Source: Bradyrhizobium liaoningense (lineage in GTDB: Bacteria; Pseudomonadota; Alphaproteobacteria; Rhizobiales; Xanthobacteraceae). Taken from it: a stretch of DNA of 64,000 bases. Location: the NCBI RefSeq assembly GCF_018130785.1, contig NZ_JAFCJT010000005.1:62001-126000 (forward strand), given 5' to 3'. Shown in pieces: positions 33,818 through 43,547 of the stretch (the stretch's first letter is position 1; each line of letters opens with the position of its first letter). A model generated the notes under the pieces. It did not search any database and was not told the DNA's origin. It saw only the letters and a program-made list of their open reading frames with translations. Both the position numbers and the translations under genes were made by a program.

Positions 33818-34261
33818 TCACGACGTCAGCTTCGCGCCCGCCATCAATATATCGCTCGCGATCTGGCTGGAGCGCACCGCGAATTCGTCGCGGAGGCGAA
33901 CGGCGGCGGCCGGATCGCTCTCGAGCACGCGTTGAAACAAGCTGCGCGCGACGCGGATGACGGAGGCGTGCTCCAGCGCGATCGCGCTCGACGGCCGCTT
34001 CATCGGCACCACCAGCGCGAGCTCGCCGATCAGCGCGCCGGGACCTGCGATCATCTCCGCACCCGCGCCGTCGTCGACCCGAAAGGCGCCGCGCTGGACC
34101 ACGAAGCCGGCATCGGCGTCGTCGCCGAGATTGAACAGGACGTCGCCGCGGACGAAGTTGCGCTGCTCGGAACCGATCGCCAGCATGCGCAACGAAGCGT
34201 CTCCCAACAGGCGCAGTGTCGGGACACGCTCGAGAAGCGCTACGTCGTCGTCGATTGACAT
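33818..34261 (-). CDS. cyclic nucleotide-binding domain protein
   Basis: 147 residues: a single cNMP-binding beta-barrel (about 10-115) with GDVLFNLGDDADAGFVVQRG and ALIGELALVVPMKRPSSAIA, the phosphate-binding cassette (GEL..R..SA). There is no helix-turn-helix, so it is not a CRP-type DNA-binding factor on its own; a short helical C-terminus follows. It probably works through protein contacts, perhaps as a cyclic nucleotide sensor subunit. It is the neighbour, on the same strand, of an OmpR-type response regulator. Confidence 0.85.
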   Translation of the reverse strand: MSIDDDVALLERVPTLRLLGDASLRMLAIGSEQRNFVRGDVLFNLGDDADAGFVVQRGAFRVDDGAGAEMIAGPGALIGELALVVPMKRPSSAIALEHASVIRVARSLFQRVLESDPAAAVRLRDEFAVRSSQIASDILMAGAKLTS

Positions 34262-34320
34262 TCAGGTCCGGGGCTCAAAGGGCACGCAATCTAAAACGAT
34301 TCGCACGCCCCTGAAGCGTA

Positions 34321-35007
34321 TCACGGCACCAGCTTGTAGCCACCGGCTTCCGTGACCAGGATCTCCGGATTGGCGGCGTCCTTCTCGATCTTCTGACGGA
34401 GACGGTAGATGTGGGTTTCCAGCGTGTGGGTGGTGACGCCGGAATTATAGCCCCACACCTCCTGGAGCAGGGTCTCGCGCGAGACCGGCATCTGGCCGGC
34501 CCGGTAGAGGAAGCGGAGGATGGCGGTTTCCTTCTCCGTCAGCCGCACCTTGCGCGCATTGGCGGCGGTCAGCATCTTGGAGCCGGGGCGGAAGGAATAG
34601 GGGCCGACCGAGAACACCGCGTCCTCGCTCGCCTCGTGCTGGCGGAGCTGGGCGCGGATGCGGGCCAGCAACACGGCGAAACGGAAGGGTTTTGCGACGT
34701 AGTCGTTGGCGCCCGATTCCAGCCCCAAAATCGTGTCGGAATCGGTGTCATGCCCGGTGAGCATGATGATCGGGGCCTTGAAGCCGCCCTTGCGCAGGGA
34801 ACGGACCACCTCGCGGCCGTCGGTGTCGGGCAGGCCGACATCCATCAGGACCAGATCGGGGGCATTGGCCTTCGCGGCGCTCGCACCCTTGGCCCCGGTA
34901 TCGACGGCGGAGGCTTCAAATTCTTCGTGCAGCGATAATTGCTCCACCAACGTATCGCGCAGATCGGTATCGTCATCCACGATGAGGATCTTGCGGGCAT
35001 TGGCCAT
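34321..35007 (-). CDS. OmpR/PhoB-family response regulator (CenR-like)
   Basis: 228 residues. The receiver domain (about 6-120) has DDDTDLRDT acidic pocket, phospho-acceptor Asp in DLVLMDVGLPDTDG (about 56), TGHD and the conserved Lys in YVAKPF. The winged-helix output domain (about 130-226) has TEKETAILRFLYRAG and TLETHIYRLRQKIE. LVEQLSLHEEFE near the start recalls CenR of Caulobacter, an essential envelope regulator, but I cannot prove orthology. No histidine kinase gene is nearby. It is divergent from a YkuD transpeptidase gene, which would fit a cell-wall regulator. Confidence 0.9.
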   Translation of the reverse strand: MANARKILIVDDDTDLRDTLVEQLSLHEEFEASAVDTGAKGASAAKANAPDLVLMDVGLPDTDGREVVRSLRKGGFKAPIIMLTGHDTDSDTILGLESGANDYVAKPFRFAVLLARIRAQLRQHEASEDAVFSVGPYSFRPGSKMLTAANARKVRLTEKETAILRFLYRAGQMPVSRETLLQEVWGYNSGVTTHTLETHIYRLRQKIEKDAANPEILVTEAGGYKLVP

Positions 35008-35187
35008 AGGGGGTCATCCTTTTGGAGTCCGGCTCGGCGCGCATGCATGCTGCACCCAGCCGCGAGGGAAAGTTAGGGGGGTCGCCGTTATTATTGTTGT
35101 TCGTGTTGAAGTAGTGGGCTGTTACCGATTCACAAGCCAGAACCACTCTAACTCAAAATCTCAGGCCGTTTTGATGAATGTCCTGTA

Positions 35188-35781
35188 ATGAATTCGACAT
35201 CGCACGTTCACATGAAAAACAAAGCTACTTCAGTCAGTTACCCAAGGAATCGAAGCTCCGGACCGCTCCAGGCGATCCGCGTTAAACCTGCTGCCGGGAA
35301 TCCCCGCCGGGGCTGGCTGACGGCCGGCGCGCTGACGATCCCGGTGGCGCTGGGGCGGGGCGGAATCCTGGCAAACAAGCGCGAGGGCGATGGCGGCACC
35401 CCAAGGGGCGGCTTCCGTCCCAGGCAATTATGGTGGCGGGGCGACCGCCACAGCCGTCCGCAGACCTTTCTTCCGGCCCGGACCATCGGTGACACCGACG
35501 CCTGGTGCGAGGACCCCGGAGATCGCCACTACAATCAGGCGATCCGGCTCGGACCGGAGCAGGGCGGCGACCGTCTCAAGCGGACCGACCATCTCTATGA
35601 CTTCATCATCGAAATCGACCACAACACCAGACCTCGCATCGCCGGCCGCGGCAGTGCGGTGTTTTTGCATCTGGCGCGCGACAATTTCGGGCCGACCGCG
35701 GGCTGCGTCTCGATGACCAAGGCGGCGATGCTGCAATTGCTGCGGCGACTGGGACCAAGAACAAGAATCATCATCGGGTGA
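35188..35781 (+). CDS. L,D-transpeptidase family protein (YkuD fold)
   Basis: 197 residues from ATG 35188, or 189 from ATG 35212; neither has a clear ribosome binding site. The YkuD core is at about 60-197 and ends with HLARDNFGPTAGCVSM, the catalytic His-x-x-Cys region (Cys about 178). The N-terminus LTIPVALGRGG is the usual first strand of the domain. I see no signal peptide or transmembrane segment, so its location is unclear. L,D-transpeptidases cross-link peptidoglycan or attach lipoproteins. The stop is six bases before the next gene, so both may be co-transcribed. Confidence 0.85.
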   Translation: MNSTSHVHMKNKATSVSYPRNRSSGPLQAIRVKPAAGNPRRGWLTAGALTIPVALGRGGILANKREGDGGTPRGGFRPRQLWWRGDRHSRPQTFLPARTIGDTDAWCEDPGDRHYNQAIRLGPEQGGDRLKRTDHLYDFIIEIDHNTRPRIAGRGSAVFLHLARDNFGPTAGCVSMTKAAMLQLLRRLGPRTRIIIG

Positions 35782-35787
35782 GGACAC

Positions 35788-36573
35788 ATGCTCGACAAGG
35801 ATCAGATTGCCGCCGCATCGCAGGTCCTGGTCAAACATTGGCGCGACGGCACCAAGTTTGACGCGCTGGAGCCGCGGTTGCGGCCGCAGAACCGCGCTGA
35901 TGGCTATGCGATCCAGGCCGTCCTCGAAAACCAATCACTTGGACAACTGTTCGGTTGGAAGATCGCGGCAACGAGCGAGGCCGGACAGAAGCACATCAAT
36001 GTCGCGGGACCGCTGGCCGGTCGCATCATGAGCGACACCGTGATCGCCGACGGCGGCACGGCGTCGATGAACGGCAACGAGATGCGCGTCGGCGAGCCGG
36101 AGTTCGCCTTCGTCATGGGCCGCGATCTGCCGCCGCGCGCGACGCCGTACAGCGTCGCCGACGTGCTCGCCGCCGTCGACACCTTGCATCCCGCGATCGA
36201 GATTCCCGACTCGCGCTTTGGCGACTTCATCAGCGCCGGGGAGGCGCAGCTCATCGCCGACAATGCCTGCGCGCATCTGTTCGTGCTGGGCGCAGCGACG
36301 ACTGCGAACTGGCGCGCCATGGATCTCGTCGAGGAGCGGCCGCAGATCACGCTGCGCGGCCAGCGCTATCACGGCCACGGCAAGAACGTGCTCGGCGATC
36401 CCCGTGTTGCCCTGGCCTGGCTTGCCAACGAGCTGCGCGGGCTCGGCATAACTTTGCGGGCAGGGGAGGTGGTGACGACAGGCACGTGCCATCCGCCGCT
36501 GCCGATTCAGGCCGGCGACCATTTCGCCGCGGATTTTGGCGTGCTGGGGAAGGTGTCGGTCAGGTTTGTGTAG
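35788..36573 (+). CDS. 2-keto-4-pentenoate hydratase family protein
   Basis: 261 residues of the fumarylacetoacetate-hydrolase superfamily, hydratase branch (MhpD-like). FGWKIAATSEAGQKHINVAG (about 51-70), GEPEFAFVMGRDLPPR with the metal-binding Glu-x-Glu (about 104-119) and VVTTGTCHPPLPIQAGD (about 229-245) are the diagnostic blocks. It hydrates a 2-oxo-pent-4-enoate in aromatic catabolism, or a related keto acid. ATG 35788 has GAGGA upstream. Confidence 0.88.
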   Translation: MLDKDQIAAASQVLVKHWRDGTKFDALEPRLRPQNRADGYAIQAVLENQSLGQLFGWKIAATSEAGQKHINVAGPLAGRIMSDTVIADGGTASMNGNEMRVGEPEFAFVMGRDLPPRATPYSVADVLAAVDTLHPAIEIPDSRFGDFISAGEAQLIADNACAHLFVLGAATTANWRAMDLVEERPQITLRGQRYHGHGKNVLGDPRVALAWLANELRGLGITLRAGEVVTTGTCHPPLPIQAGDHFAADFGVLGKVSVRFV

Positions 36574-36592
36574 AGGCGGCCTCACACACCGC

Positions 36593-36618
36593 CGTCATTG
36601 CGAGCGCTCGCAATGACG
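36593..36618. terminator. 26-bp perfect palindrome between convergent genes
   Basis: CGTCATTGCGAGC is followed directly by its exact reverse complement GCTCGCAATGACG, giving a 13+13 palindrome between the converging hydratase and YggS genes. It equals the outer ends of the family G repeat (44590, 49701) joined without the interior. A bidirectional transcription stop is possible. Confidence 0.55.
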
Positions 36619-36660
36619 AATTCGAAAGCCGTTACTGGGCGCGGCCGTCGATGACGGCTC

Positions 36661-37350
36661 TTACCGGTGTCCGAAGATCGCACTCCCCACGCGCACATGC
36701 GTGGCACCGAGCATGATGGCGTTCGTGAAATCCGCGCTCATGCCCATCGAGAGCTTCTTCAATCCATTGCGCTGCGCGATCTTGGCCGTCAGCGCGAAAT
36801 GGGCCGCCGGCGGCTCGTCGACCGGCGGGATGCACATCAACCCGGAAATCGTCAGCCCATAGGTGTCGCGGCAGCTCGCGATGAAGGCATCGGCCTCGCC
36901 GGGAGCGATGCCGGCCTTCTGCGGCTCCTCGCCGATATTGATCTGGACGAACAGTTCCGGGTGCCTGTTCTGGGATTCGATTTCCTTGGCTAACGCCTGG
37001 CAAATGCTCGGGCGGTCAACCGAATGGATGGCATCGAACAGCGCCACCGCCTCCTTTGCCTTGTTGGATTGCAGCGGCCCGATCAGATGCAGCGCGATAC
37101 CGGAATAAGCGGACGTTAACGCCGGCCATTTGCCCTTGGCCTCCTGCACCCGATTCTCGCCAAATACGCGCTGTCCGGCGTCGATGACCGGCGTGATTGC
37201 ATCCGCGGCGAAAGTCTTGGACACCGCGATCAGCGTCACGGAGGCGCGATCGCGCCGCGCTTCCTTGCAGGCGCGCGCAATTTCGGCTTCGACCGCGGCG
37301 AGCGCGTTTGGTGAATGACCGGTTACCGGCGCGGCGTTTTCTTCTGTCAT
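36661..37350 (-). CDS. yggS: PLP homeostasis protein YggS family
   Basis: 229 residues from ATG 37350. A single alanine-racemase-like barrel with PLP Lys in LIAVSKTFAADAI (about 43) and GENRVQEAKGKWP, HLIGPLQSNKA and LSMGMSADFTNAIMLGATHVRVGSAIFG, all family hallmarks. It keeps vitamin B6 and amino-acid pools balanced by holding PLP; no enzymatic activity is known. An open frame reaches 37404 with only a TTG, so the ATG is preferred. It is divergent from the first diguanylate cyclase. Confidence 0.93.
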   Translation of the reverse strand: MTEENAAPVTGHSPNALAAVEAEIARACKEARRDRASVTLIAVSKTFAADAITPVIDAGQRVFGENRVQEAKGKWPALTSAYSGIALHLIGPLQSNKAKEAVALFDAIHSVDRPSICQALAKEIESQNRHPELFVQINIGEEPQKAGIAPGEADAFIASCRDTYGLTISGLMCIPPVDEPPAAHFALTAKIAQRNGLKKLSMGMSADFTNAIMLGATHVRVGSAIFGHR

Positions 37351-37440
37351 GACGTCGATTGATTGCGATCGTAACCGAGGTAAGTCCAATTTTACCGAGT
37401 TCAAGAAAGAGTTTTTGAACCCTTCGCTTTACCTTGGCCC

Positions 37441-39162
37441 ATGGGGTGGGCAGCGAAGATGGCAAAAGTCAGTTTCAACCGCAAACGAGCGAAACTCAAG
37501 CAGGTTCTCGGAATCCGGGCACGGCTTGCGTTGCTCGCGGTGATTCTGGTGACGCCCTTGATGTTCGAGCGCATCCGTTCGCTCGAGGACACGCGCGCGC
37601 GGCAGATCGCGCAGGCCGCGACCGAATTCACCACCATTGCAAGACACAGCGCCGATGCGCAGCGCGAAGTGATCTCGTCGGTCGAGACCATCCTGAAATC
37701 TGAAGCCTTCATCCGCGCCTCCGCCGGCGGCATCAGCAAGAGCTGCGACGTGCTGCGCGCGAGCCTGCCGTCGAACCTTCCCTGGATCCGCACGCTGTTG
37801 ATCGCCGGCCAGGACGGACGCATCCAGTGCGCCACCAACAACATGTATGTGGGCCTCGACCTCAGCGACCGGCCTTACTTCCAGCAGGCGCAGGAAACCG
37901 GCCGCTTCGTGCTGAGCGACTTCATCCTGTCGCGGCCCGTGCCGTCGCCGACCGTCATGGCGGTCTATCCGGTGTCGGCCTTCAGCGGTGTGGCGGATGC
38001 CGTCGTGCTCGCCACCGTGAACCTCGACTGGATGTCGAAGGTCATGAGCAATCTCGGCGGTCGTGCCGGCATCACCGCCGTGCTGGTCGACAGCGCCGGC
38101 ACCGTGCTGGCCGCGCCCGCCGACCAGCACAGCGCGATCGGCCGTCCGCTCGACAACATGCCGCTGATGTCCGCGATCGCCGACAGGGCGCTGCGTTCGG
38201 ACCAGGACGAGGGCTCACTCTCTTTCCTCGCCGCCGACGGCTCCCGCCGCGCGGTCAGCTATATCCGCATCGCCGGCACCAATGCCCGCCTGATTGCCAG
38301 CATCGACGAGGACAAGGTGTCCGCGGCGGTCAGCCGCGACATCCGCACCGCCTATCTCCAGCTCGCGTTCGTCGTCGTTTTCGTGCTGCTCGGCGCGCTG
38401 ATTGCCGCGGAAAAACTCGTGATCAAGCCGATCGAGATGCTGGCGGACATGGCCAAGCGCCTCGGCGAGGGCGATCTCTCGGCGCGCGCCGCGCGCAACC
38501 GGCTGCCGGCCGAGTTCGTGCCGCTGGCCCGCGCGTTCAACGCGATGGCCGCGCAGCTCAGCCAGCGCGAGCGCGAGCTGATCGCGAGCAACGACCGCCT
38601 GACCGTGATGGCCTCGATCGACATGCTGTCGGGGCTGGCCAATCGCCGCGGCTTCCAGAGCCGGCTCGACTTCGAATGGATGCGCGCGCAGCAATATGGC
38701 AGCGAGCTCGCGCTGCTGATGATCGACGTGGATCACTTCAAGCTGTTCAACGACACCTACGGCCATCTCGAGGGCGATTCCTGCCTGACCCGGCTCGGCG
38801 AATCGTTGTCCGGCATCGCGGCCGACACGATGGGATTTGCGGCCCGCTATGGCGGCGAGGAGTTCTGCCTGCTGCTGCCGAACACCGATGTGAACCACGC
38901 CGTCGAGATCGGCGAGCAGGTGCGTGCGGCCGTGCTGAAGCTGTGCCTGCCGCACATCACCTCCGCCCACATGATCGTCACGGTCTCGATCGGCGTCGCG
39001 GCGGCAAAGCCCAACGAGAGTCTGCGTCCGGGTGATCTCATCGAAGCCGCCGACGCCGCGCTCTACGCCGCAAAACACCGCGGCCGCAACAACGTCGTCG
39101 AGCACGGCGTGCAGGCGATCGAGAACGGCCCGGCCGACATGATCCTGGCGGCGAGCGCCTAG
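37441..39162 (+). CDS. membrane diguanylate cyclase with periplasmic sensor, HAMP and GGDEF
   Basis: 573 residues (or 567 from ATG 37459, which has GGGTGGG upstream). Membrane segment one is about 27-45, a Cache-type periplasmic sensor spans to about 300, and segment two is about 305-327, then HAMP (about 328-380) and GGDEF (about 395-560). The active site is GGEEF (about 471-475), so it should make cyclic di-GMP. The inhibitory I-site RxxD, four residues ahead in most enzymes, is absent (DTMG at that place), so product feedback may be missing. It shares its last four bases with the next gene. Confidence 0.9.
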   Translation: MGWAAKMAKVSFNRKRAKLKQVLGIRARLALLAVILVTPLMFERIRSLEDTRARQIAQAATEFTTIARHSADAQREVISSVETILKSEAFIRASAGGISKSCDVLRASLPSNLPWIRTLLIAGQDGRIQCATNNMYVGLDLSDRPYFQQAQETGRFVLSDFILSRPVPSPTVMAVYPVSAFSGVADAVVLATVNLDWMSKVMSNLGGRAGITAVLVDSAGTVLAAPADQHSAIGRPLDNMPLMSAIADRALRSDQDEGSLSFLAADGSRRAVSYIRIAGTNARLIASIDEDKVSAAVSRDIRTAYLQLAFVVVFVLLGALIAAEKLVIKPIEMLADMAKRLGEGDLSARAARNRLPAEFVPLARAFNAMAAQLSQRERELIASNDRLTVMASIDMLSGLANRRGFQSRLDFEWMRAQQYGSELALLMIDVDHFKLFNDTYGHLEGDSCLTRLGESLSGIAADTMGFAARYGGEEFCLLLPNTDVNHAVEIGEQVRAAVLKLCLPHITSAHMIVTVSIGVAAAKPNESLRPGDLIEAADAALYAAKHRGRNNVVEHGVQAIENGPADMILAASA

Positions 39163-40160
39163 CCCGCGGCTCCGGCGCGATCGAGCTCGATCTCCGTCAC
39201 CACGCGATTGCGGCCGCCGCCCTTGGCGAGATAGAGCGCGCGGTCGCAGCGCTCGATCAGATCGGTGATCGCTTCGCCGGTCCGGTACTGCGCCACACCG
39301 ATCGACACGCTGATGTTGGGCAGGGTCTCGCCGGTCGAGCGGCGCGTGATGGTGCATTCGGCGATCGCGCGCCTGATGCGCTCGGCGATCTCGGCGCAAG
39401 TGGCAAGATCGGCATCCGGCAGCACCGCGATCAGCTCCTCGCCGCCGTAGCGGGCCGACAAATCCTGCTCGCGAACTTTTTCGCGCAACACTTTCGCCAT
39501 CAGGCGCAGCACCTGGTCGCCGACGCCATGGCCGAAATTGTCGTTGAAGGTCTTGAAGTGGTCGATGTCGAGCATCAGCACGCTGAGCGGCTCGCCCCAA
39601 TCCGCAGTCGCCTGCGCCTTGCGCAGGAATTCATCGAGCGCCCGCCGGTTTGCGAGGCCCGTCAGCGTATCGGTCCGGGCGCGCTCTTCGGACTTGGAGA
39701 GCGAGTCGCGGATCACGTCGAGCTCGCGGGTCTTTTCCGCAAAGCCTGCCTCGAGCCGCGTCGCCCTCGTGGCGGCCCGCGCCAGCTCGTTCATGAGCTG
39801 GGCGACCAGCGCCTTCGGATCGACGCCGGCCTTGTCCTGATCAGCGACCTCGCTGATCGCCTGCATCTGGGAGTGATTGTCGGCGATCGCCGTCGCCAGA
39901 AACTCCTTCGCCGCCCCCATGAGGGCATGCAGCCGCTCGGACGTCTCGGAGGCGACGGCGACGGCCCGGGGCGCGACATAGGTCTCGAACAGGTCCTGAT
40001 TGGTCCTGGCGTCGAAGGGACGGTTGTGGTCGATCAGGAGATCGATGGCGTTGCGCAGGTCATCATGGCTGCCTGCGAAATATTGGAACCAGACGGCAAA
40101 ATTGGTCGGCGTCGGCGGAAGCCTGATTCCATCGCCTGGCGGGGTGCTGTTGGCGGCCAA
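39159..40160 (-). CDS. cytosolic diguanylate cyclase (GGDEF)
   Basis: 333 residues. The N-terminal 155 residues are helical and have no recognised domain. The GGDEF domain (about 160-330) has active site GGEEL and an intact I-site REQD, spaced normally, so it should be product-inhibited. No membrane segments are seen. It ends against the neighbouring cyclase: the two stop codons share the tetranucleotide CTAG (39159-39162). Its gene is followed on the same strand by nothing until the leuS promoter region. Confidence 0.9.
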   Translation of the reverse strand: MAANSTPPGDGIRLPPTPTNFAVWFQYFAGSHDDLRNAIDLLIDHNRPFDARTNQDLFETYVAPRAVAVASETSERLHALMGAAKEFLATAIADNHSQMQAISEVADQDKAGVDPKALVAQLMNELARAATRATRLEAGFAEKTRELDVIRDSLSKSEERARTDTLTGLANRRALDEFLRKAQATADWGEPLSVLMLDIDHFKTFNDNFGHGVGDQVLRLMAKVLREKVREQDLSARYGGEELIAVLPDADLATCAEIAERIRRAIAECTITRRSTGETLPNISVSIGVAQYRTGEAITDLIERCDRALYLAKGGGRNRVVTEIELDRAGAAG

Positions 40161-40323
40161 CCTCGCACCGACCCCTTAATCCGATCCCAATGGGCGCTCC
40201 GTACTTTAGCGGAGCAGCATTGCGGGGGGCTGCAGCCAGCGGCAACCCATTGACCCCCTAAGGACTTTTATGGCCTAGTCCGCCGTCTTTAGACGGCCGA
40301 ATCCACGAAAACCCAACGATTCC

Positions 40324-42948
40324 ATGACCTCCGAACGCTACAACGCCCGCGACGCCGAACCGCGCTGGCAGGCTGCCTGGGACCAGCAGGCGATCTTCGT
40401 CTCGAAGAACGACGATTCGCGGCCGAAATACTACGTCCTGGAGATGTTCCCCTACCCGTCCGGGCGCATCCATATCGGCCATGTCCGCAACTACACGCTC
40501 GGCGACGTGCTGGCCCGCTTCATGCGCGCCAAGGGCTTCAACGTGCTGCACCCGATGGGCTGGGACGCTTTCGGCCTGCCGGCCGAGAACGCCGCCATCG
40601 AGCGCAAGGTCGCGCCGAAGGCCTGGACCTACGACAACATCGCCGCGATGAAGAAGCAGCTCCGCTCGATCGGGCTGTCGCTGGACTGGTCCCGCGAATT
40701 CGCGACCTGCGATCCCAGCTACTACAAGCATCAGCAGAAGATGTTTCTGGACATGCTCGGCGCGGGCCTCGCCGAGCGTGAGAAGCGCAAGCTCAACTGG
40801 GATCCGGTCGACATGACCGTGCTCGCCAACGAGCAGGTGATCGACGGCCGCGGCTGGCGCTCGGGTGCCGTTGTCGAACAACGGGAAATGAGCCAGTGGG
40901 TCTTCAAGATCACGAAGTACTCGCAGGAGCTGCTGTCCGCGCTTGATGGGCTCGATCGCTGGCCCGACAAGGTGCGGCTGATGCAGCGCAACTGGATCGG
41001 CCGCTCCGAGGGCCTGCTGGTCCGCTTCGCGCTGGATCAGGCGACGACGCCCGCTGGCGAGAGCGAGCTGAAGATATTCACGACGCGCCCGGACACCTTG
41101 TTCGGCGCGAAATTCATGGCGATCTCGTCGGATCATCCGCTGGCGCAGGCAGCTGCCGCGAAGAACCCGAAGCTTGCCCAGTTCATCGCCGACATCAAGA
41201 AGATCGGTACTGCGCAGGAGATTATCGATACCGCCGAGAAGCAGGGTTTCGACACCGGCATCCGCGCGGTGCATCCGTTCGACCCGAGCTGGAAGCTGCC
41301 GGTCTATGTCGCCAACTTCGTGCTGATGGAATACGGCACCGGCGCGATCTTCGGCTGCCCCGCGCATGACCAGCGCGACCTCGACTTCGTCAACAAGTAC
41401 AATCTCGGCAACATTCCGGTGGTGTGCCCCGAGGGCCAGGATCCCAAGACCTTCGTCATCACCGACACCGCCTATGACGGCGACGGCCGCATGATCAATT
41501 CGCGCTTCCTCGACGGCATGACGATCGATCAGGCCAAGGACGAAGTTGCAAAACGTCTTGAAAACGAGCTGCGCGGCAACGCGCCGGTCGGCGAGCGTCA
41601 GGTCAATTTCCGCCTGCGCGACTGGGGCATTTCGCGCCAGCGCTATTGGGGCTGCCCGATTCCGGTGATCCACTGCCCGAAGTGCGACGTCGTGCCGGTG
41701 CCGGATGCCGACCTGCCGGTGACGCTGCCGGAGGATGCGACCTTCGACAAGCCGGGCAACGCGCTCGACCATCATCCGACGTGGAAGCACGTCACCTGCC
41801 CGAAATGCGGCGGTAAGGCCCAGCGCGAAACCGACACCATGGACACCTTCGTGGATTCGTCCTGGTACTTTGCGCGCTTCACCGATCCCTGGAACGAGAA
41901 CGCGCCGACGACGCCCGCGGTCGCCAACCGGATGCTGCCGGTCGACCAGTATATCGGCGGCGTCGAGCACGCGATCCTGCATCTGCTCTACAGCCGCTTC
42001 TTCACCCGCGCGATGAAGGCGACCGGGCACATTGCACTGGACGAGCCGTTCGCCGGCATGTTCACCCAGGGCATGGTGGTGCACGAAACCTACCAAAAGG
42101 CCGACGGCACCTATGTGCAGCCGGCCGAGGTGAAGATCGAAGTCGGCGGCAATGGCAGGCGCGCGACGCTGCTGACCTCAGGCGAAGACATCCAGATCGG
42201 CCCGATCGAGAAGATGTCGAAGTCGAAGAAGAACACGGTCGACCCCGACGACATCATCGAGACTTACGGCGCCGACGTCGCCCGCTGGTTCATGCTGTCG
42301 GACTCCCCGCCCGACCGCGACGTGATCTGGAGCGACGAGCGCGTCCAGGGCGCCTCGCGCTTCGTACAGCGGCTGTGGCGGCTGGTGAACGATGCGGTGG
42401 AACTCTGCAAGGCTGCGTCAGAGGCCCGGCCGGCCGGGTTTGGCGAGGATGCGACCGCCTTGCGCAAGGCCGCCCATGGCGCGCTGGACAAGGTCACCAC
42501 CGGGATCGAGCGGCTGCACTTCAATGTCTGCCTTGCCCATATCCGCGAATTCGCCAATGCGTTTTCGGAGGTGCTCCAGCGCCCCGGCCAGCCCGCCCCT
42601 GACCTTGCCTGGGCGATCCGGGAGGCCAGCCAGATCCTGGTCCAGCTGTTCTCCCCGATGATGCCGCATCTGGCCGAGGAGTGCTGGCAGGTTCTGGGCC
42701 ATGGCGGACTGGTTTCCGAGGCCGATTGGCCCCAAATCGAACGCGATTTGCTGGTTGAAGACAGCGTGACCCTGGTGGTCCAGGTCAACGGCAAGAAGCG
42801 GGGTGAGGTCACAGTTGCAACAGCGGCCCAGAATCCGGAAATCGAGGCTGCCGTTTTGGCCCTCGATGCGGTAAAGCTGGCCCTGGACGGCAAGCCCGTC
42901 CGCAAGGTGATCATCGTCCCCAAGAGGATCGTGAATGTTGTCGGCTAG
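40324..42948 (+). CDS. leuS: leucyl-tRNA synthetase
   Basis: 874 residues, the normal bacterial length. Class I features: HIGH-type motif [14 protein letters not shown] (about 40-53), editing domain with [12 protein letters not shown], and KMSKS as [12 protein letters not shown] (about 627-638). A zinc-type ribbon with HCPKCD and TCPKCGG is present. It charges tRNA-Leu in the cytosol. Its end overlaps the start of lptE by 14 bases, and the leuS-lptE-holA order is typical of alphaproteobacteria and Gammaproteobacteria. Confidence 0.98.
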   Translation: MTSERYNARDAEPRWQAAWDQQAIFVSKNDDSRPKYYVLEMFPYPSGRIHIGHVRNYTLGDVLARFMRAKGFNVLHPMGWDAFGLPAENAAIERKVAPKAWTYDNIAAMKKQLRSIGLSLDWSREFATCDPSYYKHQQKMFLDMLGAGLAEREKRKLNWDPVDMTVLANEQVIDGRGWRSGAVVEQREMSQWVFKITKYSQELLSALDGLDRWPDKVRLMQRNWIGRSEGLLVRFALDQATTPAGESELKIFTTRPDTLFGAKFMAISSDHPLAQAAAAKNPKLAQFIADIKKIGTAQEIIDTAEKQGFDTGIRAVHPFDPSWKLPVYVANFVLMEYGTGAIFGCPAHDQRDLDFVNKYNLGNIPVVCPEGQDPKTFVITDTAYDGDGRMINSRFLDGMTIDQAKDEVAKRLENELRGNAPVGERQVNFRLRDWGISRQRYWGCPIPVIHCPKCDVVPVPDADLPVTLPEDATFDKPGNALDHHPTWKHVTCPKCGGKAQRETDTMDTFVDSSWYFARFTDPWNENAPTTPAVANRMLPVDQYIGGVEHAILHLLYSRFFTRAMKATGHIALDEPFAGMFTQGMVVHETYQKADGTYVQPAEVKIEVGGNGRRATLLTSGEDIQIGPIEKMSKSKKNTVDPDDIIETYGADVARWFMLSDSPPDRDVIWSDERVQGASRFVQRLWRLVNDAVELCKAASEARPAGFGEDATALRKAAHGALDKVTTGIERLHFNVCLAHIREFANAFSEVLQRPGQPAPDLAWAIREASQILVQLFSPMMPHLAEECWQVLGHGGLVSEADWPQIERDLLVEDSVTLVVQVNGKKRGEVTVATAAQNPEIEAAVLALDAVKLALDGKPVRKVIIVPKRIVNVVG

Positions 42949-43486
42949 GATCCGCATCGCAGCCCGCTTGCTGGCGGTTGCCGCATTGGCGGCGCTGACG
43001 GCCGGCTGCTTCCAGCCGATGTATGCCGAGCGTACCGACGGCACCCCCGGCCTGCGCGAAAAGCTGATGGGGGTCGATCTCCCGCCAATCGCCAAGCCGA
43101 ATGCCTCCCGGGAAGCCCGCGTCGGCGTCGAGGTCCGCAATGCCCTGGCGTTCAAGCTCTACGGCACGGCCACGGGCATGTCGCCGACCCACCGCCTGGA
43201 GATTCGCTTCGCGAGCAGCAAATCGTCGCTGATCGTCGATCCCAATACCGGCCTGCCGAGCAGTGAAAACTACGGCATCGATGCCCAGTACAATCTGATC
43301 GAGGTCGTCAGCGGCAAGTCGGTCATGACCGGCACGACGTTCTCGCGCGTGTCCTATGACATGCCCGGCTCCTATCAGCGCTTTGCCCGCAACCGGGCCT
43401 TGCGCGATGCCGAGGATCGTGCCGCCAACGAGATCGCCGAGAACATCACGACCCGGCTCGCCTCGTTCTTCACCGCCGGCACATAG
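42935..43486 (+). CDS. lptE: LPS-assembly lipoprotein LptE
   Basis: 183 residues. A lipoprotein signal peptide ends in the lipobox LTAGC (Cys about 25). The rest is a small alpha/beta domain with [13 protein letters not shown] and [17 protein letters not shown], as in LptE. It plugs the LptD barrel and helps insert lipopolysaccharide in the outer membrane. The ATG lies inside the end of leuS, so translation is likely coupled. Confidence 0.85.
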   Translation: MLSARIRIAARLLAVAALAALTAGCFQPMYAERTDGTPGLREKLMGVDLPPIAKPNASREARVGVEVRNALAFKLYGTATGMSPTHRLEIRFASSKSSLIVDPNTGLPSSENYGIDAQYNLIEVVSGKSVMTGTTFSRVSYDMPGSYQRFARNRALRDAEDRAANEIAENITTRLASFFTAGT

Positions 43487-43547
43487 ACCGCTCCAGCCAT
43501 TTCGGGCGCTCGAGGAGCGCCCCGCGGAATGGACGAACCCAGGCACC

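Noticed and set aside
40258..42096. 612-codon open frame on the minus strand
   Set aside because: It is antisense to leuS and has no recognisable protein features.
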